A DNA stretch of 7,521 bases, from positions 1 through 7,521 of the forward strand of contig JAGWZS010000089.1 in NCBI GenBank assembly GCA_018971905.1, read 5' to 3'. The notes beneath the pieces are model-generated. The model had not been told where the DNA came from, did no database searches, and saw nothing but the letters and a program-made list of their open reading frames with translations. This stretch comes from Rhodospirillales bacterium. GTDB lineage: Bacteria > Pseudomonadota > Alphaproteobacteria > Acetobacterales > Acetobacteraceae. This document shows, in pieces, positions 1 to 6,378 of this stretch. The first letter of the stretch is position 1. Every line of letters starts with the position of its first letter. A program made the translations under genes and the position numbers.

Positions 1-296
1 ACGGTCACGCTTGCCGTGGCGTTTTTCGGATAATCATACCCGGCGGTCAGCGATACCTCATGCGGCGAACCCTGGCGGTCCGTCACCGTGAGCATCGGCT
101 TACCCCGCCCCGGAATCTGAGGCGTAGAGCTTTGCGGCGTGGTAAACGCGTAGCAGATCTTGGCGTCGCCGCTGCCGTAGGTGGCGGCGGTCCAGTCTCC
201 GAACTGGCCGCCATTGGGTCCCAGTGCCGCGGGGCTGGTGGCCAGGGCGGCGGCGGGAAGAAGGGCAAGGATTGAGGATGCAAGAAATACTCTCAT
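1..296 (-). CDS. IalB-family (invasion associated locus B) exported protein, N-terminal part
   Basis: Partial gene: the frame is open from the start codon to the left edge (98 complete codons) and the C-terminal half is outside the window. The protein begins with a classic Sec signal peptide, MRVFLASSILALLPAAALA, with likely cleavage after ALA at residue 19. The mature part shows the pattern typical of the IalB family: G-x-F-G-D-W at about residues 30-35, followed by a short stretch and K-I-C-Y-A at about 46-50. IalB-like proteins are small periplasmic or envelope proteins common in Alphaproteobacteria. The founding member, in Bartonella, is linked to erythrocyte invasion, but most homologues are in non-pathogens and have no defined role, so no virulence function should be inferred. 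A second in-frame ATG lies 12 bases upstream (308), adding MLPP; neither start has a good Shine-Dalgarno sequence. Family assignment is by pattern recognition on a partial protein. Confidence 0.7.
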   Translation of the reverse strand, partial: MRVFLASSILALLPAAALATSPAALGPNGGQFGDWTAATYGSGDAKICYAFTTPQSSTPQIPGRGKPMLTVTDRQGSPHEVSLTAGYDYPKNATASVT

Positions 297-303
297 GGGC
301 GGC

Positions 304-332
304 AGCATAAACCAGCCGACCGGCGCATCCAA
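304..332 (-). promoter_or_regulatory. Possible promoter of the IalB-family gene
   Basis: On the minus strand TTGGAT (327-332) and TATGCT (304-309) are separated by 17 bases, a sigma-70-like arrangement with only partial matches to consensus (3 of 6 and 4 of 6). Transcription from it would begin almost at the ATG at 296, giving a nearly leaderless mRNA, which would agree with the lack of a ribosome binding site there. It would also exclude the alternative upstream ATG at 308. Weak evidence. Confidence 0.25.
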
Positions 333-367
333 GGCGCGAGGCCCTATTTGATACAGAACGTTGCCGT

Positions 368-1636
368 TCAGGGGTGCGCGGGCAACAGGCGGAAGAGCAG
401 GTTCAGCCCGGCCCCCAGCGCAAACCCCACCAGCGTACCGTTGACGCGGATATATTGCAGGTCTTTGCCTACCCGCAGCTCCAGCTTGTCGGTTACTGTT
501 TTTGCGTCCCACGCGCCGATCACACCGCCAATGAACTTCGCACCCTCGGCCTGGGCGCTGGGCAACAGGCGCAGCACGGTCTCCCGCACGGCCCGGTTCA
601 GCCGTGCCTGGGCGGCTTCGTCGCGGCCAAGCACCTCTGCCAGATTAGCCAGCGCACTCTCGATCACCGCCACCGAGCGGCCATGCGGGTTGGCGGCGTC
701 CAACTCCAGGGCACGGCGCATCCGCGCCCACACATCCCAGGCCCATGCCTGCACGGTGTCGTGCGTCATCACGCCCCTGAGCGCCTGGCCAAGCTCGGCG
801 GCGCGCTCAGGGTCTGTCTCCAGCTTGGCGATTTCGGCGCGGACCCATTCATCAAACGCATCGCGAATCTCGGAAGAGTTGGGGCTTATCTTGTCCAGTT
901 CGGCATTCACGGCTGAGAGCACGCGTTTGGCCACAGTGGCGCCCACCGCCCAGCCCACCAGTTTGCCACCATGCTCAGCTACCCGTTCCTTGATCGCCTC
1001 ACGCAGGGCGTCCTCCCGTGCCGCCAGCATCTCCTTCACCTGGCCGAGAATGAAGGAAAACATCTCCTGATGCCTACCACCTTCCACCAGCCCCGCCAGG
1101 GCACGGGCCACCACCACCCCGGCAGCCCGCCCGCCGATAAGTTTGGGCAGTAACCGGTTGAGCAGCCTGCGGGCCCGTCCATCCTCTATGCTGGCCAGCA
1201 GTTTTGGCAGCATTCCGGCCAAGGTTTCAGCCAAGGGCCGGGCTGCGTCCGGGTCGGCCAGAAAGCGGCGCAGAATGGCCGCACCGTCGAGATTTTCAAG
1301 CAGCCGCCGGATATCGGCTTTGGTGAACACATGGTTGGCAATAAACCGCCCCAGCGCATCGCCCAGGCGTTGTTTCTGTGCCGGCAGAATGGCGGTGTGC
1401 GGAATTGGCAACCCCAGCGGGTGCCGGAATAATGCGGTAACGGCAAACCAGTCTGCCACGCCGCCAATAAACCCAGCCTTGGCGGCATCGCGCAGCAGCA
1501 CCGCCCAGTTGGAAGGCGGCAGCCAATAGCTGCCCATGGCCAGGCCGGCCATCAGTACCAGCAGGGCGGTGGCGAACAGCTTGTGGCGGTGAAGGGTGAT
1601 GCGGAGGGCGGAATCGGGGTCTTGCGGCGAGGCCAT
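368..1636 (-). CDS. DUF445 (YjiN-like) membrane-anchored protein
   Basis: 422 residues, a full length for the DUF445 family, whose E. coli member is YjiN. The molecular function of the family is not established; members are inner-membrane proteins with a large helical soluble part. Here residues 20-38 form an N-terminal membrane segment, followed directly by the family's signature: GGVADWFAVTALFRHP at about 58-73 and then GLPIPHTAILPAQK. The long middle (about 90-390) is helical and charged. A second hydrophobic stretch lies at the very C-terminus (about 398-418, VNGTLVGFALGAG onward), so both ends probably sit in the membrane. The ATG at 1636 is the only plausible start before the membrane segment; the ribosome binding site is poor (AGG 12 bases away, or AGGGG immediately before the ATG). 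It stands alone, 71 bases upstream of the IalB-family gene on the same strand and divergent from the small gene at 1821, so co-transcription with ialB is possible but unproven. Confidence 0.88.
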   Translation of the reverse strand: MASPQDPDSALRITLHRHKLFATALLVLMAGLAMGSYWLPPSNWAVLLRDAAKAGFIGGVADWFAVTALFRHPLGLPIPHTAILPAQKQRLGDALGRFIANHVFTKADIRRLLENLDGAAILRRFLADPDAARPLAETLAGMLPKLLASIEDGRARRLLNRLLPKLIGGRAAGVVVARALAGLVEGGRHQEMFSFILGQVKEMLAAREDALREAIKERVAEHGGKLVGWAVGATVAKRVLSAVNAELDKISPNSSEIRDAFDEWVRAEIAKLETDPERAAELGQALRGVMTHDTVQAWAWDVWARMRRALELDAANPHGRSVAVIESALANLAEVLGRDEAAQARLNRAVRETVLRLLPSAQAEGAKFIGGVIGAWDAKTVTDKLELRVGKDLQYIRVNGTLVGFALGAGLNLLFRLLPAHP

Positions 1637-1720
1637 ACCCCTAGATTACCTGCGCGCGCTGGTATGTCGACCTCAAGCCGCATGAAAGGCGGGCAAGAGA
1701 TGCATCCCACGCGGTTTTTG

Positions 1721-1750
1721 TTGCATTTCACGCAGGCTGAGGCGCATAAT
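1721..1750 (+). promoter_or_regulatory. Sigma-70-type promoter for the small protein / MBL hydrolase unit
   Basis: TTGCAT (1721-1726) and CATAAT (1745-1750) are separated by 18 bases, the best promoter match I see in the window. A T-rich stretch (GGTTTTTG) lies just upstream. Transcription would begin near 1757, leaving a leader of about 64 bases before the ATG at 1821. The position, between two divergent genes and facing right, fits. It is a consensus match by eye only. Confidence 0.5.
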
Positions 1751-1769
1751 TGCCACATTCGATAAACAA

Positions 1770-1813
1770 CGGGGCAATACCCCGCGAACGCCCCACGCCA
1801 TCGGAAGATGGAG
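1770..1813 (+). promoter_or_regulatory. Structured mRNA leader: two hairpins, second one covers the ribosome binding site
   Basis: Two perfect short stem-loops lie in the predicted leader. The first is CGGGG-CAATA-CCCCG (1770-1784). The second is CCATC-GGAA-GATGG (1798-1811), whose tetraloop is of the stable GNRA class. The last two bases of the second stem are the first two of the Shine-Dalgarno GGAG (1810-1813), which sits 7 bases before the ATG at 1821. A competing pairing exists: GGGGC (1771-1775) can pair with CCCC at 1780-1783 or with GCCCC at 1790-1794. This could modulate translation, but I do not recognise it as a named riboswitch class, and short GC-rich stems arise readily by chance in DNA of this composition. 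Confidence 0.35.
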
Positions 1814-1820
1814 TTTTAAC

Positions 1821-1985
1821 ATGTTGGATATAAAAGATTTAAATGTCAGCCTTGTGCGACATCCGGCGCGGCTTCCGCACGGGTTGAGCCGTACGCGCGG
1901 TGGCGGCACCTTGCCGTTGCTTCTTGGCTTGGCCTGTGCTGCCCTGGTTATGGGTGCTCTCTGGCTGGCCTACACCTTCGGCTAG
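1821..1985 (+). CDS. Small single-pass membrane protein, 54 residues, function unknown
   Basis: A short open frame from ATG at 1821 to TAG at 1983-1985. Support for it being real: a correctly placed Shine-Dalgarno (GGAG at 1810-1813, spacer 7), a promoter-like sequence at 1721-1750 aimed at it, and an organised product. Residues 1-30 are polar with several arginines and histidines (MLDIKDLNVSLVRHPARLP, then GLSRTRGGG). Residues 31-53 are a continuous hydrophobic segment ending in WLAYTFG. The arginine-rich stretch before the membrane segment predicts, by the positive-inside rule, a cytoplasmic N-terminus and a C-terminus in the periplasm. I do not recognise a family. The MBL-fold hydrolase follows on the same strand (6 bases to a GTG, 57 bases to the preferred ATG), so the two are probably co-transcribed and perhaps translationally coupled. 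No function can be assigned from sequence. Confidence 0.6.
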   Translation: MLDIKDLNVSLVRHPARLPHGLSRTRGGGTLPLLLGLACAALVMGALWLAYTFG

Positions 1986-2042
1986 GCAGCCGTGCCGCCC
2001 GGGCGGATTGCCGGGTCTGATGCTGCATTGCATGATGCGGCC

Positions 2043-2978
2043 ATGGGATTTTTGACCGAAGCCGTGCCGCTCCGCCATGCCGCCTTGCCCGTGTTGCCAG
2101 GAATAACCCGGATTGTTGCCGATAATCCGGGGGTAATGACATACCACGGCACCAACAGCTTTCTTGTGGAACGTGATGAAGGGCTGGTGGTAATCGACCC
2201 CGGCCCGGATGATGCGCGGCACGTTGCTGATATTCTCAAAGCGGCGGGTGGCCGCTCCATCGGCCTTATTCTGCTCACCCATACCCATGCAGACCATTTT
2301 GGCGCGGTGGCTGCCCTGAAGGCGGCTAGCGGTGCGCCGGTGGCCGGGTTTGAAACCTCCGCCAAACCAGGCTTTGTGCCGGATATTCCGCTCGCTGACG
2401 GTTCTGAACTCTTTGGGTTCACGGCTGTTCACACACCTGGCCACGCGGCTGATCATCTCTGCCTGGCCTATACCGGGGCGCGGGGTAAAAAAATTTTATT
2501 CAGCGGCGACCATGTTATGTCCTGGTCTTCCTCCATCGTCAGCCCGCCGGAGGGCGACATGAGAGATTACTACCGCTCCTTGCAACGCCTGCTTGCCCGT
2601 GACGATGATGTGTTTTTGCCAGGCCACGGGCCTTTGCTGCCCCAGCCGCGGGGCCTTACCGCGGAGCTGATCGCCCACCGCCAGAGGCGGGAGGCGACGC
2701 TGCTGGCCGCCCTTGCCCGTCAGGAGTGGAGCGTGGCGGGGCTGGCGGCCAGGCTTTATGCCAAGCAGGATCTGTTTTTGAAGGCGGCGGCACAGCGCAA
2801 TGTGCTGGCGCATCTTCTGAAGCTCAAAGCCGAAGGCGCCGTGCGGGAAATGGCGCCCGAGACCAGCGAACATCCGGATAATGTGGCGATGGCGGCCATG
2901 GCTGAGCAAAGCGAGAGCTGGCGCGCCCGCGTGTTACGGATGCAGGACGACGCCAGGCGGCGCTTCGGGTTGGCTTAG
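2043..2978 (+). CDS. MBL-fold metallo-hydrolase, LACTB2-like, with C-terminal winged helix
   Basis: 311 residues from the ATG at 2043. The metallo-beta-lactamase fold is clear: HTHADH at residues 80-85 (metal-binding His80, His82, Asp84, His85), TPGH with His134, SGDH with bridging Asp156, and FLPGHGP with His195. All the ligands expected for a dinuclear zinc site are present. After about residue 205 comes a basic helical segment and a winged-helix-like domain (about 212-270, HRQRREATLLAAL onward), the arrangement seen in LACTB2-type proteins (the BLACT_WH domain). Human LACTB2 is a single-strand endoribonuclease; bacterial relatives are mostly uncharacterised, so the substrate here is unknown. 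It is predicted cytosolic, with no signal peptide. Start choice: an in-frame GTG at 1992 would add 17 residues and lies only 6 bases after the small upstream gene, but the extension does not look like family sequence. The start MGFLTEAVPL followed by PGITRIVADNPG looks like the usual N-terminus, although no strong Shine-Dalgarno precedes it. Confidence 0.9.
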   Translation: MGFLTEAVPLRHAALPVLPGITRIVADNPGVMTYHGTNSFLVERDEGLVVIDPGPDDARHVADILKAAGGRSIGLILLTHTHADHFGAVAALKAASGAPVAGFETSAKPGFVPDIPLADGSELFGFTAVHTPGHAADHLCLAYTGARGKKILFSGDHVMSWSSSIVSPPEGDMRDYYRSLQRLLARDDDVFLPGHGPLLPQPRGLTAELIAHRQRREATLLAALARQEWSVAGLAARLYAKQDLFLKAAAQRNVLAHLLKLKAEGAVREMAPETSEHPDNVAMAAMAEQSESWRARVLRMQDDARRRFGLA

Positions 2979-3721
2979 TTGCGGGAAAGCCAAATTGCCA
3001 GGTTCTCCGCCACCAAGGGGCGGGAAAACAGGTAGCCTTGGCCATGGGTGACGCCAAGCTCGCGTATGCGCGCCAGTTGCGGAACCGTTTCTATGCCCTC
3101 GGCAATAATGTCCTGCAAACGGCTGGCGGCGAGGCGGGTAATTCGTAGGATGAAATTCCTGGCATCCGGTGTTGCATCCACCACCACGGAGCGGTCGAGC
3201 TTAACCGCGCCCACGGCTGATTTCATCAACGCCGGCAGAAAGGGGGTGGCGGGCACAATGTCATCAAGAGCCAGCTTGTAGCCCGCATCCCGCAGCGCCT
3301 TGATGCTTTCTTCCGCCAGCCGGATATCATAAACCGGCTGCGTCTCCGTGAGCTCGAAGCGTAAAAGATCAGCCGTGAGGCTATGGGTTTTACGCAAGGT
3401 TTCAATCCCGTGCACGACACCTGGATGCACCAGAACGTTAAGAGGCAAGTTGAAAGCCATGGGCAGCTGATGAGCGGAAAGCCCCTGCGCCTGATACTCA
3501 GACAGTGCCCTGTGCATGATGGCGCGGGTGAGGCTCAAGGCGAGTTCGGGGTTCGCCATCGCCGCAACCAGACTCTCTGGACCAAGTATCTGCCCGTCCT
3601 GGCTCAGCACCCTGGCGAGGACCTCGACATGGCTGAGCTTGCCGTCTTCCAGCCGGACAATTGGCTGGTAGCGCAGGCGCAGCGTCTCCGCGAGCCGCGC
3701 AGCTTGCCCGCTTACAAGCAC
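2975..3721 (-). CDS. Stand-alone EAL domain protein (cyclic-di-GMP phosphodiesterase or binding protein)
   Basis: 248 residues, almost exactly one EAL domain with no sensory or GGDEF partner. EAL domains hydrolyse cyclic-di-GMP to pGpG using divalent metals. Visible motif residues: QPIV at 19-22, EVL at 33-35 (the signature glutamate, with V for A), Asn91 in FNLP, ELTE at 123-126 (both glutamates kept), Asp153-Asp154, Lys174 in KLD, AEGIET at 207-212, and Gln228 in QGYLFSRP. The metal and substrate ligands therefore look complete. Loop 6, which normally reads DDFGTG or DDFGAG, is DDIVPATP, so the phenylalanine and both glycines are missing. Loop 6 controls metal placement and dimerisation in active enzymes, so activity may be low, altered or absent. 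The start is GTG at 3721, with an in-frame TAG at 3725-3727 ruling out any upstream extension. The ribosome binding site is weak (TTTAGG, 12 bases upstream). It lies downstream of secF on the same strand; its stop codon interlocks with that of the convergent MBL gene. Confidence 0.88.
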   Translation of the reverse strand: MLVSGQAARLAETLRLRYQPIVRLEDGKLSHVEVLARVLSQDGQILGPESLVAAMANPELALSLTRAIMHRALSEYQAQGLSAHQLPMAFNLPLNVLVHPGVVHGIETLRKTHSLTADLLRFELTETQPVYDIRLAEESIKALRDAGYKLALDDIVPATPFLPALMKSAVGAVKLDRSVVVDATPDARNFILRITRLAASRLQDIIAEGIETVPQLARIRELGVTHGQGYLFSRPLVAENLAIWLSRN

Positions 3722-3773
3722 TGTCTAAATAACCTAAATTTGTACCAAAATGCCACCGGCGTTGTGTAGCATT

Positions 3774-3802
3774 TTTATACACATAGAGCGATTAAAAAAT
3801 CA
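3774..3802 (-). promoter_or_regulatory. Possible promoter of the EAL gene
   Basis: On the minus strand TATAAA (3774-3779) is a good -10 element, with TGATTT (3797-3802) 17 bases upstream as a poor -35. The surrounding DNA is notably AT-rich for this window. The predicted start near 3767 would leave a leader of about 45 bases before the GTG at 3721. Judged by eye. Confidence 0.3.
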
Positions 3803-3805
3803 CTC
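3786..3805 (-). terminator. Stem-loop just after secF, possible weak terminator
   Basis: In the minus-strand transcript GAGUGAUU and AAUCGCUC form an 8-bp stem, including one G-U pair, around a UUUU loop. It starts 6 bases after the secF stop codon. There is no U-run after the stem (it continues UAUGUGUAUAAAAAUG), so it is not a standard intrinsic terminator. It may stabilise the 3' end of the secDF message. It overlaps the possible -35 of the EAL gene promoter, so the two readings compete. Confidence 0.3.
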
Positions 3806-3811
3806 AGGCTG

Positions 3812-4759
3812 TTATTTCACGGTCTTTTTTGGTGCCACGGTGGAACGGCGCAGCCGGTGTTCACCCAGGAACAGCAAAATAGGCGCGGCGATGAAGATGG
3901 AGGACGAGGTGCCGACCACAATGCCGAACAGCATGATCCAGGCAAAGCCGGAGAGCGCCGAACCGCCGAACAGCGCCAGCGGCAATGCCGCCAGAAACAC
4001 GGTGCCGGAGGTGCCGAGGGTTCTGTTCAACGTCTCGTTGATCGAGAGGTCGATCAGATCGCGCAGATTCATCGTTTTATACTTGCGCAGGTTTTCCCGC
4101 ACCCGGTCATAAACCACCACCTTGTCGTTGGTGGAATAGCCGATGATGGTGAGAATGGCAGCGATGGTCACGAGATCGAACGGAATCCGTGTGATGACCA
4201 TGAAGCCGATGGTTTTGGTGGTGTCCAGAATCAGCGTGACAACCGCACCGACCGCGAATTGCCATTCGAACCGGAACCAGATGTAAAGCAGGATCATCAC
4301 GAAAGAGAGGCCCAGCGCCTCCAAACCCTGAGCGAAAAGCTGGTTGCTGACCGAGGCGCCCACCGCCTGGGTAGATTGGATTACCGCCCCAGGCGCGGCC
4401 TTTTCCAGCGCGGCCTGCACCTCGCCAATCGCGGTTTGTGTCGCGGCGGCGGTGCTGCGGCTTTCCAGGCTGATCAGCACTTCATTGCCCTGGGTGCCAG
4501 CCGATTGCAGTGCTGCATCTGCCAGCCCGGCCCCGGCGAGAGCTGAACGCAGGCCAGAGAAATCTGTTTTTTGTGGCGTTTGGACCTGCAACACCACGCC
4601 GCCTTTAAAATCCAGGCCCAGGTTGAGGCCAGGGTGGAAAAACAGCACCACCGAGGCGAAAGACAGCACCGCCGAGGTGATGAGCCCGGCGAATCGGCCG
4701 TTCATGAAGCGGATCTTGGTTCCGTCCGGGACGAAGCGGAAAGCGGGTCTGTAGAACAT
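3812..4759 (-). CDS. secF: Protein translocase subunit SecF
   Basis: 315 residues, normal for SecF. With SecD it forms a membrane complex that uses the proton-motive force to pull exported proteins through SecYEG and release them in the periplasm. The first membrane segment is at about residues 23-42, followed by the conserved GLDFKGG (48-54), a periplasmic domain (about 55-140), and five more membrane segments. Family motifs include IIGYSTNDKVVVYDRVREN (205-223), NETLNRT (241-247) and GFAWIMLFGIVVGTSSS (271-287). The C-terminal tail is basic (APKKTVK). The open frame extends 42 codons further upstream, but that part overlaps secD and is rich in Pro, Ser and Arg, unlike SecF. The ATG at 4759 gives the usual MFYRPAFRFVPDGTKIRFM start. 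The Shine-Dalgarno AGGA (4768-4771) overlaps the secD stop codon and lies 8 bases from the ATG, so translation is probably coupled to secD. Confidence 0.97.
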   Translation of the reverse strand: MFYRPAFRFVPDGTKIRFMNGRFAGLITSAVLSFASVVLFFHPGLNLGLDFKGGVVLQVQTPQKTDFSGLRSALAGAGLADAALQSAGTQGNEVLISLESRSTAAATQTAIGEVQAALEKAAPGAVIQSTQAVGASVSNQLFAQGLEALGLSFVMILLYIWFRFEWQFAVGAVVTLILDTTKTIGFMVITRIPFDLVTIAAILTIIGYSTNDKVVVYDRVRENLRKYKTMNLRDLIDLSINETLNRTLGTSGTVFLAALPLALFGGSALSGFAWIMLFGIVVGTSSSIFIAAPILLFLGEHRLRRSTVAPKKTVK

Positions 4760-4769
4760 GGGGCGGGTC

Positions 4770-6347
4770 CTAGACGGGCAGGGCAGCGGGGCGGCGCGCG
4801 GCGTACCAGCGCGAGGTGATGAGGCGCACAACCACCGTAGCGGTGAACATGGTGGTGATGATGCCCGCACAGATGGTGACGGCAAAGCCGCGCACTGGCG
4901 GTGAGCCGAAGATGAACAGCGTGATATGCGCCAGTAGTGTGGTTACGTTGGAATCGATGATGGTGCCGTAAGCGCGCTTATACCCGGCTTCCAGCGCCGC
5001 CAGAGGTTTGCGGCCGTTTTTCACTTCCTCGCGTACGCGCTCGTTGATGAGAATATTCGCATCCACCGCCATGCCGAGGGTGAGCAGGATACCCGCCATG
5101 CCAGGCAGGGTAAGGGTGGCGCCCATGACCGACAGGATGGCCAGCATCAGCACCAGATTGGCGATGAGTGCCACGTTAGCGAACCATCCGAACAGCCCGT
5201 AGAACAGCGCCATGAAGAAAAGCACGAACCCAAACCCAACCGCCAGCGAAATGGCGCCCGCCCGGATGGCATCGGCCCCCAGCTCAGGCCCCACGCTCTG
5301 TTCTTCAACAATATTCAGGGGCGCGGGCAGGGCGCCTGCGCGCAACAGCAAAGCGAGATCGGTGGCCGATTGGGCGGTAAAATTGCCGGAGATCTGACCC
5401 TGGCCGCCGGTGATTGGCTCACGGATGACCGGGGCTTCAATGATCTTGCCGTCCAGCACGATGGCGAACAATTTGCCTACATTGGCGGCGGTGGTGTCGG
5501 CAAACTCCCGCGAGCCAACGGCGTTGAGCGTAAAGTTCACCACCCATTCGCCGGTTTGCGGGTCGGTGCTGGCCTGGGCGTTGGTGAGGCTGGCGCCGTC
5601 CACGGCCACTTCGGTTTGTACCGCGAGCTGCTGGGCAGGGTCGCTGGACATCGGCAGCCATTCATCACCCAGCGGGGCTGGCTGGCCTGGTGCGGCGCTG
5701 GAATCGACCATCTGGAAGGTCATATGCGCAGTGGTGCCGATCAGTTTTTTTACCCGGCCGGGGTCAGAGATGCCGGGGAGCTGCACCACGATCTGATCCT
5801 GGCCCTGGCGCTGGATTTGCGGGTTTAGCACGCCTGAGCCGTCGATACGGCGCTGGATGATGGTGATGGCTTGCTGCACGGCTTGCGTGTTGCGCGCGGT
5901 TTGTGCCTGGGCGGGGATGGAAAGGGCGATTGAACCATCCGGCAGTTGCGTCACGGCAAGGCTGGGCGTGGGGGAATTGGGCAGGTAGGTGATGAGGCCC
6001 TGCAACGCCTGCAATGCCTGGGTGGCCTGGCCGTCCAGCGGGGTTAACAGCACCTGGTGCGTGGCAAGGTCCGCGTGCAGGTCTTTATACCCAAGCCCTG
6101 CTTTTACGAGCGTCTGCCGCGCCTGGCCCACCAGCGAGTCGAGATCCTGCTTTTGGATTGCATTCGTGTCGATCTGCAAAAGCAGATAGGAGCCGCCTTT
6201 CAGGTCCAGGCCCAGATGCACCTGGTTCCAGGGCATGAAGCCTGGCCACCAGCCCGGCCGTGCCCACAGATTGGGCAGGCTGAGCAGCACCCCAAGCCCG
6301 CAGACGAGCAGGACACCGAATGTTTTCGCACGGCTGAAATAAAGCAA
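4770..6347 (-). CDS. secD: Protein translocase subunit SecD
   Basis: 525 residues from the TTG chosen here. SecD is the larger partner of SecF in the proton-driven accessory complex of the Sec translocon. Features in order: membrane segment 1 at about residues 9-27; conserved GLDLKGG (46-52); a large periplasmic P1 domain with IIQRRIDGSGVLNPQIQRQG at about 163-182 and ending at LRAGALPAPLNIVEEQSVGP; then five membrane segments with GMAVDANILINERVREE (425-441), which holds the conserved aspartate of the proton path, and GTIIDSNVTTLLA (461-473). Start choice: the frame allows a TTG at 6407 (20 residues longer), but the TTG at 6347 has GGAG at 6354-6357, 6 bases upstream, and yields MLYFSRAKTFGVLLVC, the usual SecD beginning. 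It also leaves room for a promoter before the divergent gene. The start is therefore inferred. yajC, often found upstream of secD, is absent here. Confidence 0.96.
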   Translation of the reverse strand: MLYFSRAKTFGVLLVCGLGVLLSLPNLWARPGWWPGFMPWNQVHLGLDLKGGSYLLLQIDTNAIQKQDLDSLVGQARQTLVKAGLGYKDLHADLATHQVLLTPLDGQATQALQALQGLITYLPNSPTPSLAVTQLPDGSIALSIPAQAQTARNTQAVQQAITIIQRRIDGSGVLNPQIQRQGQDQIVVQLPGISDPGRVKKLIGTTAHMTFQMVDSSAAPGQPAPLGDEWLPMSSDPAQQLAVQTEVAVDGASLTNAQASTDPQTGEWVVNFTLNAVGSREFADTTAANVGKLFAIVLDGKIIEAPVIREPITGGQGQISGNFTAQSATDLALLLRAGALPAPLNIVEEQSVGPELGADAIRAGAISLAVGFGFVLFFMALFYGLFGWFANVALIANLVLMLAILSVMGATLTLPGMAGILLTLGMAVDANILINERVREEVKNGRKPLAALEAGYKRAYGTIIDSNVTTLLAHITLFIFGSPPVRGFAVTICAGIITTMFTATVVVRLITSRWYAARRPAALPV

Positions 6348-6378
6348 CGCGGGCTCCAAAAAATGCCAAACCGCTTGC

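Noticed and set aside
60..275. 71-codon plus-strand frame opposite the IalB-family gene
   Set aside because: It is made mostly of Arg and Gly and lies antisense to a frame with a clear signal peptide and family motif.
348..1070. 240-codon open frame on the plus strand opposite the DUF445 gene
   Set aside because: Its product is dominated by Ser, Arg, Ala and Thr with no recognisable domain. It lies fully antisense to a gene with a clear family signature, as expected for a shadow frame in GC-rich DNA.
1770..1811. Mini-ykkC (guanidine-II) riboswitch, suggested by two small hairpins in tandem
   Set aside because: That class needs ACGR in both loops. The loops here are CAATA and GGAA, so it does not fit.
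1839..2456. 205-codon open frame on the minus strand opposite the small gene and MBL hydrolase
   Set aside because: It has no family features and no ribosome binding site, and it is antisense to the HTHADH-containing hydrolase.
3498..3782. Frameshifted N-terminal extension of the EAL gene in the neighbouring frame
   Set aside because: The peptide encoded upstream is short, with no domain features. The EAL domain is complete from QPIV onward, so no frameshift needs to be invoked.
3857..4546. 229-codon open frame on the plus strand opposite secF
   Set aside because: The product is a charged low-complexity peptide rich in Asp, Glu, Gln and Arg, typical of the complement of a membrane protein gene. 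secF on the other strand is certain.
4760..4885. N-terminal extension of secF by 42 codons
   Set aside because: The extension overlaps secD, is rich in Pro, Ser and Arg, and does not resemble SecF. The ATG at 4759 has a well-placed AGGA.
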